From the NCBI GenBank assembly GCA_022768285.1, contig JALEMJ010000009.1:1-64000 (forward strand): a DNA stretch of 64,000 nucleotides, read 5' to 3'. A model generated the notes under the pieces. The model was not told where the DNA came from, ran no database searches, and was given only the letters and a program-made list of their open reading frames with translations. Made by a program: the position numbers and the translations under genes. How positions within the stretch are numbered: the stretch's first letter is position 1; every line of letters begins with the position of its first letter. Positions 34,967 to 44,188 of this stretch are shown here, one piece after another. This stretch comes from Aerococcus sp. Lineage in GTDB: Bacteria > Bacillota > Bacilli > Lactobacillales > Aerococcaceae.

Positions 34967-35581
34967 ATGTGGTTAAGTTTCTATAATCCGAAGGGGATCG
35001 GCGATGTGTTGATGCTCGTCGCAGGCGATTTGCCGAGAGAGCGAGTGGCTACGGAAACACAAGCAAACATTACACGAATCTTTGATAACGAAACCAATGA
35101 AACATACGGATACAATATTTTCGACTTATCAAGCTACTTTTCATTGGAGCAGACGGGACATGTTGCTCTCAATGACACGCAACTTGATTTGTTGAATCAG
35201 CACCTCTACGAATCAGGGTTCGATCCGATTCAATTGGACACCACGCCGCGTCTCGTCGTAGCGAAGGTGTTAGCGTGTGAACCACACCATGATTCCGATC
35301 ACTTATCCGTCACGCAAACCGACATCGGGGGTGAGACGGTGCAGATTGTTTGTGGGGCAGCGAATGTTCACGAGGGGATGACATCGATTGCCGCCCTGCC
35401 GGATGCCGTTATGCCGAATGGACAGATTATTCGTCCAGGAAAACTGCGCGGTGTTGATAGTGTGGGCATGTTGTGTTCTGCCTTTGAATTAGGGATTGAT
35501 CCTGGGCATAAGCAGCAGGGGATCATTGATCTCGATCAAGAGGTTGCACCGGGGACACCGGCTTCAGAAGTATTACAGTAA
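34967..35581 (+). CDS. ytpR: YtpR family tRNA-binding-domain protein
   Basis: A 204-residue protein with a C-terminal EMAP/Trbp111-type OB fold (from about residue 90: VAKVLACEPHHDSDHLSVTQTDIG, split here by function, then QIVCGAANVHEG and RGVDSVGMLCSAFELG). This domain also forms the N-terminus of bacterial PheT. The role is unproven; it may act on tRNA or tRNA-like RNA. Conserved position upstream of murC, with the cell-division translocase gene normally in between missing here. Confidence 0.88.
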   Translation: MWLSFYNPKGIGDVLMLVAGDLPRERVATETQANITRIFDNETNETYGYNIFDLSSYFSLEQTGHVALNDTQLDLLNQHLYESGFDPIQLDTTPRLVVAKVLACEPHHDSDHLSVTQTDIGGETVQIVCGAANVHEGMTSIAALPDAVMPNGQIIRPGKLRGVDSVGMLCSAFELGIDPGHKQQGIIDLDQEVAPGTPASEVLQ

Positions 35582-35609
35582 TTAGCACATAGAGGAGTGA
35601 TGAGTACGG

Positions 35610-36218
35610 ATGATGGATTGGGAAGGAGAAAGCAGACAACGCGCCAGTCGTTCCAGTGAACGCTTACGGGCACAAGCAGCGCCCGCGCCTCAGCGGTCCA
35701 GGAACACTGAGAGCTATAGGGTTGACTTTCCTAATTATTTGAATCCGTACCGGCAAGTGGCACAACCGAAACGTGCGCGACCAGCGGCAGTATCGCAGCA
35801 ATCGGCCACTCGTTCAAAGGACAAGCGCGCGTACTACCAGCAACTGCACCAGGAGGTTGAGGATTACCGCAAGTATCGCAACCACCGACCGTTCAAGCGG
35901 ACCGAGGTGCCATCCATCTGGCAGCACACCGCGTCATCAGAGAAGTCACAAGCGTCCAGAGATAAGCAACCCGTGGAATCTTCACCACCCAACAGTGGGC
36001 ATTCAAGTCAACCGAAGACGAAAACCACTGCTGTTAGTGGGAAGACGCGAACATCGCGTGCGCAGAACGGGCGCAATATTGATTTTTCCGGTATTTTGTC
36101 GCGTGAACCGGAAATCTCGGAACAAACATTTAAACAGCGTTATGTCACGGAGGATCGCGATCTCCCACCTTATCTCAAGAAGGAAATGAATGGAGAAAAC
36201 AAACGTCATGAACAGTGA
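35610..36218 (+). CDS. Basic, mostly disordered protein between ytpR and murC
   Basis: A 202-residue hydrophilic protein rich in Arg, Ser, Gln, Pro and Lys, with no hydrophobic segment and no domain I recognise. GAGGAG lies 13 bases before the ATG pair. It overlaps the start of murC, which argues that it is a real, translated member of this operon. In Bacillus and many relatives this slot holds the FtsK-like translocase SftA; a short motif here (PFKRTEVPS) is reminiscent of the linker in such proteins, but that is only an impression. It could be a remnant or a lineage-specific division factor. Confidence 0.65.
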   Translation: MMDWEGESRQRASRSSERLRAQAAPAPQRSRNTESYRVDFPNYLNPYRQVAQPKRARPAAVSQQSATRSKDKRAYYQQLHQEVEDYRKYRNHRPFKRTEVPSIWQHTASSEKSQASRDKQPVESSPPNSGHSSQPKTKTTAVSGKTRTSRAQNGRNIDFSGILSREPEISEQTFKQRYVTEDRDLPPYLKKEMNGENKRHEQ

Positions 36219-37539
36219 AACGATTTATCATTTTACCGGCATTAAAGGCACAGGGATGAGCGCACTAGCACTCGTTCTTCACGGCGCAGGCTGCCATGTC
36301 CAGGGTTCGGATGTACTGGAACATTTTTACACGGAGAAGGGACTCCACGAAGCGGGCATTCCGATTCTGCCGTTTTCTGAAGACAATATCCAACCGGGGA
36401 TGGTCGTTATCTGTGGGAATGCGTTCTCCGATGAGCATCCTGAAATCGTTCAGGCAAAAGCACTCGGTAACACGGTCATTCGCTATCATGATTTCCTCGG
36501 TAATTGGATCAAGAAATACACGAGTGTCGCAATAACCGGCTCCCATGGTAAAACGACGACGACTGGGATTATGAGTCACGTGCTCAGCGACAATATCCCG
36601 ACTAGTTACTTGATCGGTGACGGTAGTGGTAAAGGTGCGATGGATTCGGAGTATTTTGTGCTCGAGGCCGATGAATACCGCGAACATTTCCTAGCTTATG
36701 AACCGGATTACGCGATTTTCACGAATATCGATTTCGATCATCCGGATTTCTACCACAATTTGGAAGAAGTCTACGATGCCAATCGCAAGTTCGCTAATCA
36801 AGTGAAGAAGAAGGTCATCGCATACGGTGATGATCCGATGTTAGCGCGCTTCAGCGATTTGCCGGACATTTGGTATTACGGTTTCAATGACAGTGACGAT
36901 ATCGTTGCCAAAAACATTGAGAAAGATACGCACGGCTCGTCGTTTGATATCTATGTGCACGATGATTTCTACGGACACTTCCAGATTAATCAGTTTGGGG
37001 ACCACAATATTTTAAATACGACGGCAGTGATCGCTTTTTGTTATTTTGAAGGTTTTCCGGCTGAAGTTGTTAATAAGAGCTTGGCCACGTTCGGCGGGGT
37101 GACACGTCGCTTCAATGAACGCAAGGTTGATTCGAATATTCTTATTGATGATTACGCGCATCACCCGTCAGAGATCAAAGCGACGATTCAGGCCGCACGT
37201 CAGAAATACCCGGATCGTCCGGTAATTGGGATTTTCCAACCGCATACGTATTCACGGACGAAGGCACTATTGACGCCGTTCGCTGCGAGTCTGAGTTTAG
37301 CGGATGAAGTTTATTTGTGCGATATTTTCTCCTCTGCACGTGAACAGGACAATCACGAGATTACGAGTATGGCGATTGCTGATAAAATGTCCGTACCAGC
37401 ACGACAATTAACCTCGGACACGATCGATCAGTTGCTCCAGTATCACGATGCGGTGCTGCTATTTATGGGTGCGGGAGACGTCATGAAATACGCGGATGAT
37501 TATATTGAGGCACTGACGGCGGCAAATAACGCCAACTAG
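36208..37539 (+). CDS. murC: UDP-N-acetylmuramate-L-alanine ligase MurC
   Basis: Adds L-Ala to UDP-MurNAc, the first amino acid of the peptidoglycan stem. The 443-residue enzyme has the N-terminal HFTGIKGTGMSALA nucleotide motif, the ATP-binding ITGSHGKTTT, and the Mur-ligase signatures EADEYREHF, NIDFDHPDFY and DDYAHHPSEI. Two starts are possible: ATG 36208 (closest to the family N-terminus) and ATG 36190 (better-spaced AAGGAA). Either overlaps the upstream gene by a few codons. galU follows after 17 bases. Confidence 0.93.
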   Translation: MNSETIYHFTGIKGTGMSALALVLHGAGCHVQGSDVLEHFYTEKGLHEAGIPILPFSEDNIQPGMVVICGNAFSDEHPEIVQAKALGNTVIRYHDFLGNWIKKYTSVAITGSHGKTTTTGIMSHVLSDNIPTSYLIGDGSGKGAMDSEYFVLEADEYREHFLAYEPDYAIFTNIDFDHPDFYHNLEEVYDANRKFANQVKKKVIAYGDDPMLARFSDLPDIWYYGFNDSDDIVAKNIEKDTHGSSFDIYVHDDFYGHFQINQFGDHNILNTTAVIAFCYFEGFPAEVVNKSLATFGGVTRRFNERKVDSNILIDDYAHHPSEIKATIQAARQKYPDRPVIGIFQPHTYSRTKALLTPFAASLSLADEVYLCDIFSSAREQDNHEITSMAIADKMSVPARQLTSDTIDQLLQYHDAVLLFMGAGDVMKYADDYIEALTAANNAN

Positions 37540-37556
37540 CGCTAGGAGGCATTCCA

Positions 37557-38450
37557 GTGAAACAGATTCGTAAGGCAGTCATTCCAGCAGCAGGTATGGG
37601 CACGCGCTTCCTACCTGCCACCAAGGCGCTCGCAAAGGAGATTATGCCAATCGTTGATAAACCGGTGATTGAATTCATCGTTGAAGAGGTATTGGCGAGC
37701 GGTATCGAAGAGATTTTGATTATTACGGGACGGAATAAGCGTGCGATTGAGGATCACTTCGATGCGAATATTGAATTGGAGAATAACCTCGCGCAGAAGG
37801 GGAAGGACGCTATGCTGGAGACGGTTCGCCGTTCAACACTCGGCAACGTCCAATTCAAGCGCCAGCACTATCCGAATGGCCTTGGAAACGCCGTACTCGA
37901 AGCGGAATCGTTTGTCGGTGATGAGCCGTTCCTATTGGCGCTCGGTGATGATATTTTCTTCAGTGGAGAAGGTGAGCCGACTGCCTCGAAGCAGGTGATT
38001 GATGCATTTGCAGCAAACGATGCGATGACTGTACTAGCGCAACAAGTGTCCTCAGAGGAAGCCACACATTATGGCATTATGACGGGTGAATGTGTTGCAG
38101 GCACGACCAATAGTTACCGTCTGAGCGCATTGGAAGAGAAACCGGCGCATGTCTCAGGTGACGCGCGCGCACTCTGTGGCCGCTATGCATTGACGCCGGA
38201 GATTTTTCCGATTTTGCGCGACCTCGCTGATAAACAGACGGCGCAGGAACTCGCATTAACCGAAGCGTTGGATGTTTTAGCTAAACGAGAAGATGTCTAT
38301 GGACTCGATTACGCGGGTGAATGGTTCGAAGTCGGCGAACCGCTCGGCATGTTGAAAGCCAGCATTCAAGTATCCCTGCACCACCCGGAAATTGCGGATA
38401 GCTTCAGAGATTACCTCAAGAATGATGTCATTCCACGTTTGAAAAAATAA
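37557..38450 (+). CDS. galU: UTP-glucose-1-phosphate uridylyltransferase GalU
   Basis: Makes UDP-glucose for wall polymers, glycolipids or capsule. The 297-residue protein starts (GTG after AGGAGG) with KAVIPAAGMGTRFLPATKA, the nucleotidyltransferase motif, followed by KPVIEFIVEEV, the LALGDD motif and EEKPAH. Full length for bacterial GalU. It is the last gene of the ytpR-murC-galU run. Confidence 0.95.
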   Translation: MKQIRKAVIPAAGMGTRFLPATKALAKEIMPIVDKPVIEFIVEEVLASGIEEILIITGRNKRAIEDHFDANIELENNLAQKGKDAMLETVRRSTLGNVQFKRQHYPNGLGNAVLEAESFVGDEPFLLALGDDIFFSGEGEPTASKQVIDAFAANDAMTVLAQQVSSEEATHYGIMTGECVAGTTNSYRLSALEEKPAHVSGDARALCGRYALTPEIFPILRDLADKQTAQELALTEALDVLAKREDVYGLDYAGEWFEVGEPLGMLKASIQVSLHHPEIADSFRDYLKNDVIPRLKK

Positions 38451-38457
38451 GCATAAT

Positions 38458-38494
38458 TAAAAGCGAGTCACGTTGTTGCGTGGCTCGCTTTTTC
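38458..38494. terminator. Bidirectional terminator
   Basis: AAAGCGAGTCACG/CGTGGCTCGCTTT hairpin with A and T tracts on either side. It serves galU (+) and the histidine phosphatase gene (-). Confidence 0.9.
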
Positions 38495-38502
38495 GTTCGT
38501 TA

Positions 38503-39174
38503 TTATTTTTCATTCCATTCGTCGAGCGTGTAGTGCCCATCCTGATAGGTGACGCGCGCATAATGCCCGCAGTTGAGACGATCCGTCAATTCGAAATCGG
38601 ATAGGACTTCGTGTAGGAAGGCGGAAATCGCAAATTGATGCCCGACGATCATTACGTTAATTTCCGATTTTTGATGATCAATGCGGTACTCAAGGGCGTC
38701 ATCGTGAATTTGCAGCATGGCCTCCTCGATGCGTGACCAGAAGTCAATGAAACGCTCGGTTTCTCCCGTTTCATCTATCGCCGCGATCTGGCGAGTGAGT
38801 TCCGGCAACAACTGTGTCTCCGGAACTTTTTGTGCTTCTAGTGTTAGAATTTGATCATTAATCGATGGGTCAAAGGTCTCGCGAAAAGTTTCACCTTCCA
38901 AGCCACCGAAGCCGTATTCTTTTAGGCTGTCATTCGTGGTTACTGTCAATTCGGGGTCGCGACCTTTGATGAGTAATTCGGCACTCTGAATCGCACGTTC
39001 GAGCGGACTCGAAAAGACGAGTGCGATCGGTAAATCGCTGAAGCTCTCGTGCAGTGCCTTCATCTGTTCGATGCCTCGAGGGGTTAATGGTGAGTCCTGC
39101 CAACCTTCGATGACATTATTGATTTCTGCTTCCGTTTCCCCATGACGAATAAAATAGTAATGAATAGCTTGCAC
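38503..39174 (-). CDS. Histidine phosphatase (phosphoglycerate mutase-like) family protein
   Basis: A 223-residue cytoplasmic protein with the phosphohistidine motif FIRHGETEAE at its start, the second Arg in SSPLERAIQSAELL, EYGFGGLEGE with the general acid, and VGHQFAISAFLHE with the second His. Substrate unknown; members hydrolyse sugar phosphates, small metabolites or act as mutases. GTG at 39174 is chosen because GAGGAG lies eight bases upstream; the GTG at 39183 is too close to it. Confidence 0.82.
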   Translation of the reverse strand: MQAIHYYFIRHGETEAEINNVIEGWQDSPLTPRGIEQMKALHESFSDLPIALVFSSPLERAIQSAELLIKGRDPELTVTTNDSLKEYGFGGLEGETFRETFDPSINDQILTLEAQKVPETQLLPELTRQIAAIDETGETERFIDFWSRIEEAMLQIHDDALEYRIDHQKSEINVMIVGHQFAISAFLHEVLSDFELTDRLNCGHYARVTYQDGHYTLDEWNEK

Positions 39175-39211
39175 ACCGTTCACTCCTCTCTCTATGATTT
39201 ATTCTGTTATT

Positions 39212-39220
39212 ATTCTACCA
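39212..39220 (-). promoter_or_regulatory. Extended -10 promoter of the histidine phosphatase gene
   Basis: Minus-strand TGGTAGAAT lies 38 bases upstream of the GTG start. It belongs to the recurring TGnTAGAAT set. Confidence 0.45.
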
Positions 39221-39277
39221 CACGAAAGGGCTTTATTCACTTGTTCAATGTGAGAATATGATTCGGTTGCCTGGGAG

Positions 39278-39307
39278 TTGTTTCAGTGTTCGAGACTTTG
39301 ATAAACT
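39278..39307 (+). promoter_or_regulatory. Candidate promoter of the maoC-polA-mutM-coaE run
   Basis: TTGTTT, an 18-base spacer and TAAACT preceded by TG (TGATAAACT), 36 bases upstream of the MaoC-like gene. Confidence 0.55.
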
Positions 39308-39343
39308 AGTAGAGATTAGACAAGTCTTTGAGGAGGCGGACCA

Positions 39344-39913
39344 ATGGCAACCAAAAATTATCTCAAAACCGATCCGATTGCGAAGGAAATCGATAAAATT
39401 AGGGTTGGCGACACGTTCCAAGTGAGTGAATCGTTCCGACCGCAGGATATTTTGCTCTACATGGGCGTGACGGGTGATACGAATCCCCACTATCTCGGTC
39501 AGATTCAAAAAAACGAGGATGAATCGGTCAAAAACTACGGATTTGTGCCGATAATTGCGGTGATGGGGGTTTTGACGCGTACGGTGTCAATGCATTTTCC
39601 AGGGGCGAATAATGCCATCGTCGAATTCAATTATTCACAGAGTAAGGCGATCGAAATCGGTTCGACAGTGACATTCAGTTTCGAAGTCGTGCGTAAGGAA
39701 GAATGGCGCTCAATGTTGATGATTCACGTCACCGGACTCAATGAAAAAACCGGTGAGGACAATATCTTGGATGCGATGTTATCGGTATTGGTGTTCGATG
39801 AGGATGGCAAGACCACGTCTGAAAATATCGATGAAGCTGCACAGCGTAATTCTAGCGCCAATGAATATACCGATCATATCGAGGAGGCGCACCATAACCA
39901 TGACGACAACTAA
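39344..39913 (+). CDS. MaoC-like hot-dog fold protein
   Basis: A 189-residue protein with MaoC dehydratase features: IRVGDTFQVSESF, then FRPQDILLYMGVTGDTNPHYL, where Asp and His of the hydratase motif (D..NP.H) are present, and a C-terminal hot-dog sheet. It could be an acyl dehydratase or hydratase; substrate unknown. The last 40 residues are charged, His- and Asn-rich. It overlaps polA by 14 bases and GAGGAGG for polA lies inside it. Confidence 0.78.
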   Translation: MATKNYLKTDPIAKEIDKIRVGDTFQVSESFRPQDILLYMGVTGDTNPHYLGQIQKNEDESVKNYGFVPIIAVMGVLTRTVSMHFPGANNAIVEFNYSQSKAIEIGSTVTFSFEVVRKEEWRSMLMIHVTGLNEKTGEDNILDAMLSVLVFDEDGKTTSENIDEAAQRNSSANEYTDHIEEAHHNHDDN

Positions 39914-42581
39914 ACAGAAGCTCGTCCTATTCGATGGGAGTTCGCTCGCTTTTCGTGCGTTCTACGCTATTCAGAACGTAGATAGTTTTACTAATAAGAA
40001 CGGTCTGCACACCAATGCGCTCTATACCTTCCATCGCATGTTGACAAAGATTCTCGAGGACGAGAAACCGGACTATGCGTTAGTGGCATGGGATGCTGGG
40101 AAGACGACCTTCAGAACGGAAAAGTATGCCGATTACAAAGGGGGGCGCAAGAGCGCCCCTGATGAATTCCGCGAACAGATGCCATACTTTAATGTGATGC
40201 TCGATGCATTCGGTATTGCACACTACGAACTCGCAAATTATGAAGCCGATGATATCATTGGGACCCTCGCATTCAGCGTACCAGCAGATACTTTCGATGT
40301 AGTAATTATTTCTGGTGATAAAGATCTAACGCAGCTCGCGCGTGAGCACATCACCGTTAAACTCAATCGACGCGGGGCTACTGAGATGGAAGATTACACA
40401 CCAGCGACTGTTCAGGACAAATACGGCCTCGCGCCGGAACAGATTGTCGATCTCAAAGGGTTGATGGGTGATTCCTCGGATAATTATCCGGGTGTAACCG
40501 GAATCGGAGAGAAAACCGCATTGAAGCTGCTCCACGATTATGAAACCGCGGAAGGTGTCTATGACCATATCGATGATATCTCGGGTAAGAAACGCCGGGA
40601 ACACCTGATAGAGGACAAGGATCAAGCCTTCTTATCGAAAGACCTCGCGCGGATTCGTACAGATGCCCCAATTACCGTTACAATCGACGATATTCAGCTG
40701 CAACCACGCGATGAAGCGAAGTTGCGTCAGTTCTACGAGGATATGAATTTCAACCAATTTCTATCTGAGATGGGCGGCGAATCCAGTGAAGCACAGACAG
40801 CTAGTGTCGATGTGCCGGAATATCAGGTGGTCACTTCAGCTGATGAGCTAACCGATGCGATGTTTAGCGATGAACCACGAGCTTTTTATACGGAAATGCT
40901 TGAGAAGAATTATCACGAAGGAACCATGCTGGCAGCAGCATGGGGTGACGACGCGCAAATCTATGTGGCGGATGTGGACGTAATACTCGCATCTGAAGCC
41001 TTTAAGGATTGGCTGCAGTCCAATCGCCCGAAGTGGGTCTTCGATATGAAGCGCCAGCGCGTGATGTGGCACTACCAGGACGTGCAGGTGCACGGTGTGA
41101 CGGAAGATGTCCTGATCGGTTCGTACCTCAGTCATTCTGAAGACCTCAGTAACGATATTGCGCAAGTTGCCAGCGCTGAGGATATCAGCGGTTTTCCGAC
41201 CGATGACAATGTGTACGGAAAAGGGGCGAAGCGCGCCGTGCCGGCTGATAAAACGGCGATGTATGATCACCTCGCACAGAAGGTCCGACTGATTCAACAG
41301 TTGGTGGCGATTGAACACGATCACTTGAAAGAAAAAGAAATGCTGTCACTCTATCGCGATGTGGAATTACCACTCGCCGATGTGTTGGCTGATATGGAGG
41401 AGCAGGGTGTGCACGTCGATGGCCACGTGCTCGATGAACTCAAGGTCGATTTCGATCAGCGTTTGAAGGAATTAGAAGCCCAAATTTACGAAGAGGCTGG
41501 CCATGAATTCACAATTAATTCGACCTATCAGTTGAGCGACGTGTTATACGGTGAGATGGGGCTCCCTCACGGTAAAAAGCTAAAAAAAGAGGGCGAAAAT
41601 GGCGAGAAATATTACTCGACCGCTCAAGGTGAACTCGAGAAACTGCAGGGTGTGCCGATCATCGATTTGATTTTGAATTACCGCCAGATTTCGAAACTAC
41701 AGTCGACGTACGTTTCGGGACTCCATGATTTCATTCATGACGCCGATCAGAAGATTCATACGCGCTTCATCCAGACATTGACAGCGACGGGGCGTCTGAG
41801 TTCGGCGGATCCGAATTTGCAGAATATCCCGATCCGCAGTGATGAAGGGCGTCAGATCCGTCGCGCGTTCATGTCAGCACATGAGGACTGGATGATTTTG
41901 AGTTCCGATTATTCGCAGATTGAACTTCGTGTGCTCGCACATATTTCAGGCGATACCAATCTGAAGCAGGCATTCATCGATGGCAAGGATATTCACTCGG
42001 ATACAGCCAGCCGTATTATGGATGTCCCAATTGAGGAAGTGACACCAAACCAGCGACGCCAGGCGAAAGCTGTTAACTTCGGGATTGTGTACGGCATCAG
42101 TGATTACGGCCTGAGCCAGAATATCGGTATTCCGCGCTACGAGGCGAAGGAATTCATCGATCGCTATTTTGAAACCTATCCGAACGTGAAAAAATTTATG
42201 GATGATATTGTGGAGAAAGCACACCAGGACGGTTATGTCGAAACGCTTTATCACAGACGCCGCTATTTGCCGGACATCAATAATCGCCGCTTCCAGTTGC
42301 GTAGTTTTGCGGAACGTACGGCGATGAATTCACCGATTCAAGGAACAGCTGCCGATATCATCAAAATCGCAATGATTCGCATGCAGGATGCCTTGGCGGC
42401 GCAAAACATGCAGGCGAAAATGTTGCTTCAGGTGCACGATGAATTGATTTTTGAAGTACCGAAAGATGAAGTTGAGGAACTGACCACGCTCGTTAAAGAT
42501 GTCATGGAGAATGCAGTAGACTGGGATGTCCCGCTACTCGCGGATGTGAACGTTGGCGATACGTGGTACGAAGCAAAATAA
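39900..42581 (+). CDS. polA: DNA polymerase I
   Basis: Fills gaps and removes RNA primers. The 893-residue enzyme has an N-terminal 5' nuclease (LVLFDGSSLAFRAFYAI, KGLMGDSSDNYPGVTGIGEKTA). The middle domain no longer carries the DxE proofreading motif (FYTEML replaces DTET), as in other Firmicute Pol I. The polymerase domain has motif A SSDYSQIELRVLAH, motif B RRQAKAVNFGIVYG and motif C LLQVHDELIFEVP. The start is the ATG at 39900 after GAGGAGGCG; the same frame is open upstream only through the maoC-like gene. mutM follows by 22 bases. Confidence 0.95.
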   Translation: MTTTKQKLVLFDGSSLAFRAFYAIQNVDSFTNKNGLHTNALYTFHRMLTKILEDEKPDYALVAWDAGKTTFRTEKYADYKGGRKSAPDEFREQMPYFNVMLDAFGIAHYELANYEADDIIGTLAFSVPADTFDVVIISGDKDLTQLAREHITVKLNRRGATEMEDYTPATVQDKYGLAPEQIVDLKGLMGDSSDNYPGVTGIGEKTALKLLHDYETAEGVYDHIDDISGKKRREHLIEDKDQAFLSKDLARIRTDAPITVTIDDIQLQPRDEAKLRQFYEDMNFNQFLSEMGGESSEAQTASVDVPEYQVVTSADELTDAMFSDEPRAFYTEMLEKNYHEGTMLAAAWGDDAQIYVADVDVILASEAFKDWLQSNRPKWVFDMKRQRVMWHYQDVQVHGVTEDVLIGSYLSHSEDLSNDIAQVASAEDISGFPTDDNVYGKGAKRAVPADKTAMYDHLAQKVRLIQQLVAIEHDHLKEKEMLSLYRDVELPLADVLADMEEQGVHVDGHVLDELKVDFDQRLKELEAQIYEEAGHEFTINSTYQLSDVLYGEMGLPHGKKLKKEGENGEKYYSTAQGELEKLQGVPIIDLILNYRQISKLQSTYVSGLHDFIHDADQKIHTRFIQTLTATGRLSSADPNLQNIPIRSDEGRQIRRAFMSAHEDWMILSSDYSQIELRVLAHISGDTNLKQAFIDGKDIHSDTASRIMDVPIEEVTPNQRRQAKAVNFGIVYGISDYGLSQNIGIPRYEAKEFIDRYFETYPNVKKFMDDIVEKAHQDGYVETLYHRRRYLPDINNRRFQLRSFAERTAMNSPIQGTAADIIKIAMIRMQDALAAQNMQAKMLLQVHDELIFEVPKDEVEELTTLVKDVMENAVDWDVPLLADVNVGDTWYEAK

Positions 42582-42603
42582 TTAAAACAGAGGGGGTGGA
42601 TCC

Positions 42604-43440
42604 ATGCCGGAATTACCGGAAGTTGAAACAGTCAGACGTGGGTTGCTAAAAACTGTCAAGGGTGCAACCATCCAGTCGGTATCTGTGAAGTGGCCACGAA
42701 TCATCCAGGATGGCGCAGGCGTTGACGCTTTCTGTCAGCAGATGGTCGGCCAGACGCTGGAAACCGTCGATCGCCGTGGCAAATTTTTACTCCTGTACTG
42801 GACACACGATGGGTGGATCAGTCATCTCAGAATGGAAGGGAAATGGCTCGTTGTGCCGCAGGAGGTAGCACCGGATCAATATACGCATGTGATTATCGAT
42901 CTTACAGATGGCCGCTCCCTGCGTTATCACGATGTGCGCAAATTTGGACGCATACATCGCGTCGCCCGAGATGAGATGCCAGCCGCGATTGACGCGCTAA
43001 ATCTCGGCCCTGAACCGGAAGATTTGACGGTTGCGTATTTGCAGGAACGACTGCGGCGTACCAATCGTGTGATCAAGAGCGTGCTGTTAGATCAAACAGT
43101 TATCGCTGGCATCGGCAACATCTACTGTGATGAATCGCTCTGGCTCAGTCAGATACACCCTGAGCGCCCCGCCAATCAGCTGACTGCACATGAGATTGGA
43201 CAGTTGATCGCCGCCATTCAGTCGGTGATATCGCGCGCAGTTGTGGCAGGTGGCACGACTATCCGCACGTATCAGAATACATTCGGTGAGAACGGCTACT
43301 TCCAATTATCACTGCATGCCTATGGAAAAGATGGTGAACCGTGCAGTCGTTGTGGCACACCGCTCATTAAAACCAAAGTACATCAGCGTGGCACAACGTA
43401 TTGCCCCTACTGCCAAACCTTGGAGGGAAAGCATGACTAA
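42604..43440 (+). CDS. mutM: Formamidopyrimidine-DNA glycosylase
   Basis: Excises 8-oxoguanine and other oxidised purines. The 278-residue protein has the catalytic N-terminus PELPEVET (Pro2 nucleophile, Glu3), LDQTVIAGIGNIYCDE, the helix-two-turn-helix, and a C-terminal zinc finger with CSRC and CPYC pairs. polA-mutM-coaE is a conserved repair-metabolism run. It overlaps coaE by eight bases. Confidence 0.95.
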   Translation: MPELPEVETVRRGLLKTVKGATIQSVSVKWPRIIQDGAGVDAFCQQMVGQTLETVDRRGKFLLLYWTHDGWISHLRMEGKWLVVPQEVAPDQYTHVIIDLTDGRSLRYHDVRKFGRIHRVARDEMPAAIDALNLGPEPEDLTVAYLQERLRRTNRVIKSVLLDQTVIAGIGNIYCDESLWLSQIHPERPANQLTAHEIGQLIAAIQSVISRAVVAGGTTIRTYQNTFGENGYFQLSLHAYGKDGEPCSRCGTPLIKTKVHQRGTTYCPYCQTLEGKHD

Positions 43441-44026
43441 AATTATCGGATTAACTGGCGGCATCGCTACCGGAAAGAGCACCGTAAGTAATATGTTTAA
43501 GGCACACGGCATTCCAATTATCGATGCTGATCAAATCGTTTACGACCTTGAGCACAAGGGTGAACAGGGACTACAAGCTATTGTAGATACATTCGGCGCA
43601 CAGTATTTAGATAGTGATGGCGAACTCGATCGGCGCAAATTCGGTGCAAAAGTCTTTGCGGACTCGAAGGCACTAGAGCAGCTGAATACCATCTTGCGGC
43701 CACTGATCCGTCAGCGCATTTTGGATGCGATCCAGGATGTTAAGGCAACGGATGCCATATTGGCCATCCTCGATGTCCCGCTTCTCTACGAAGGCGGCTA
43801 TGATGCGATTTGTGATGATGTCGTCGTGGTTGCGGTCGATGAAGCACAGCAGAAAGCGCGATTAAAAGCACGTAATCAACTGAGTGACGAAGAAGCTATA
43901 CAGCGAATTCACTCACAACTCTCGCTCAATGAAAAAGTGCGGCGTGCGGATTTCGTTATTGATAACTCGCAATCACTCGCACACACCGAACAACAGGTTG
44001 AGGAATTATTAAAACTCTGGGAATAG
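43433..44026 (+). CDS. coaE: Dephospho-CoA kinase
   Basis: Last step of coenzyme A synthesis. The 197-residue kinase has Walker A GLTGGIATGKST at its start, the DADQIVYDL substrate motif and LDVPLLYEGG. The ATG at 43433 lies within the end of mutM after GGAGGG. A terminator follows, so nrdR has its own promoter. Confidence 0.94.
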   Translation: MTKIIGLTGGIATGKSTVSNMFKAHGIPIIDADQIVYDLEHKGEQGLQAIVDTFGAQYLDSDGELDRRKFGAKVFADSKALEQLNTILRPLIRQRILDAIQDVKATDAILAILDVPLLYEGGYDAICDDVVVVAVDEAQQKARLKARNQLSDEEAIQRIHSQLSLNEKVRRADFVIDNSQSLAHTEQQVEELLKLWE

Positions 44027-44035
44027 TATGAGCCA

Positions 44036-44066
44036 CACCTATCGGATCAACCGGTAGGTGTTTTAT
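44036..44066 (+). terminator. Terminator after coaE
   Basis: CACCTATCGG/CCGGTAGGTG stem (one T-G pair) followed by TTTTATT. Confidence 0.8.
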
Positions 44067-44120
44067 TATCAATGTCCTTTACCTATTGTGAAACGCTAAC
44101 GCCTTTTTATTCGCTAAAAC

Positions 44121-44149
44121 TTGCACTTGTGGGGACAAAAATGGATAAT
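44121..44149 (+). promoter_or_regulatory. Promoter of nrdR-dnaB-dnaI
   Basis: TTGCAC, 17-base spacer, GATAAT, 40 bases before nrdR. Confidence 0.6.
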
Positions 44150-44188
44150 TAAAGGGAATACACTATGGTTATGTAGGGGGTGTACGTA

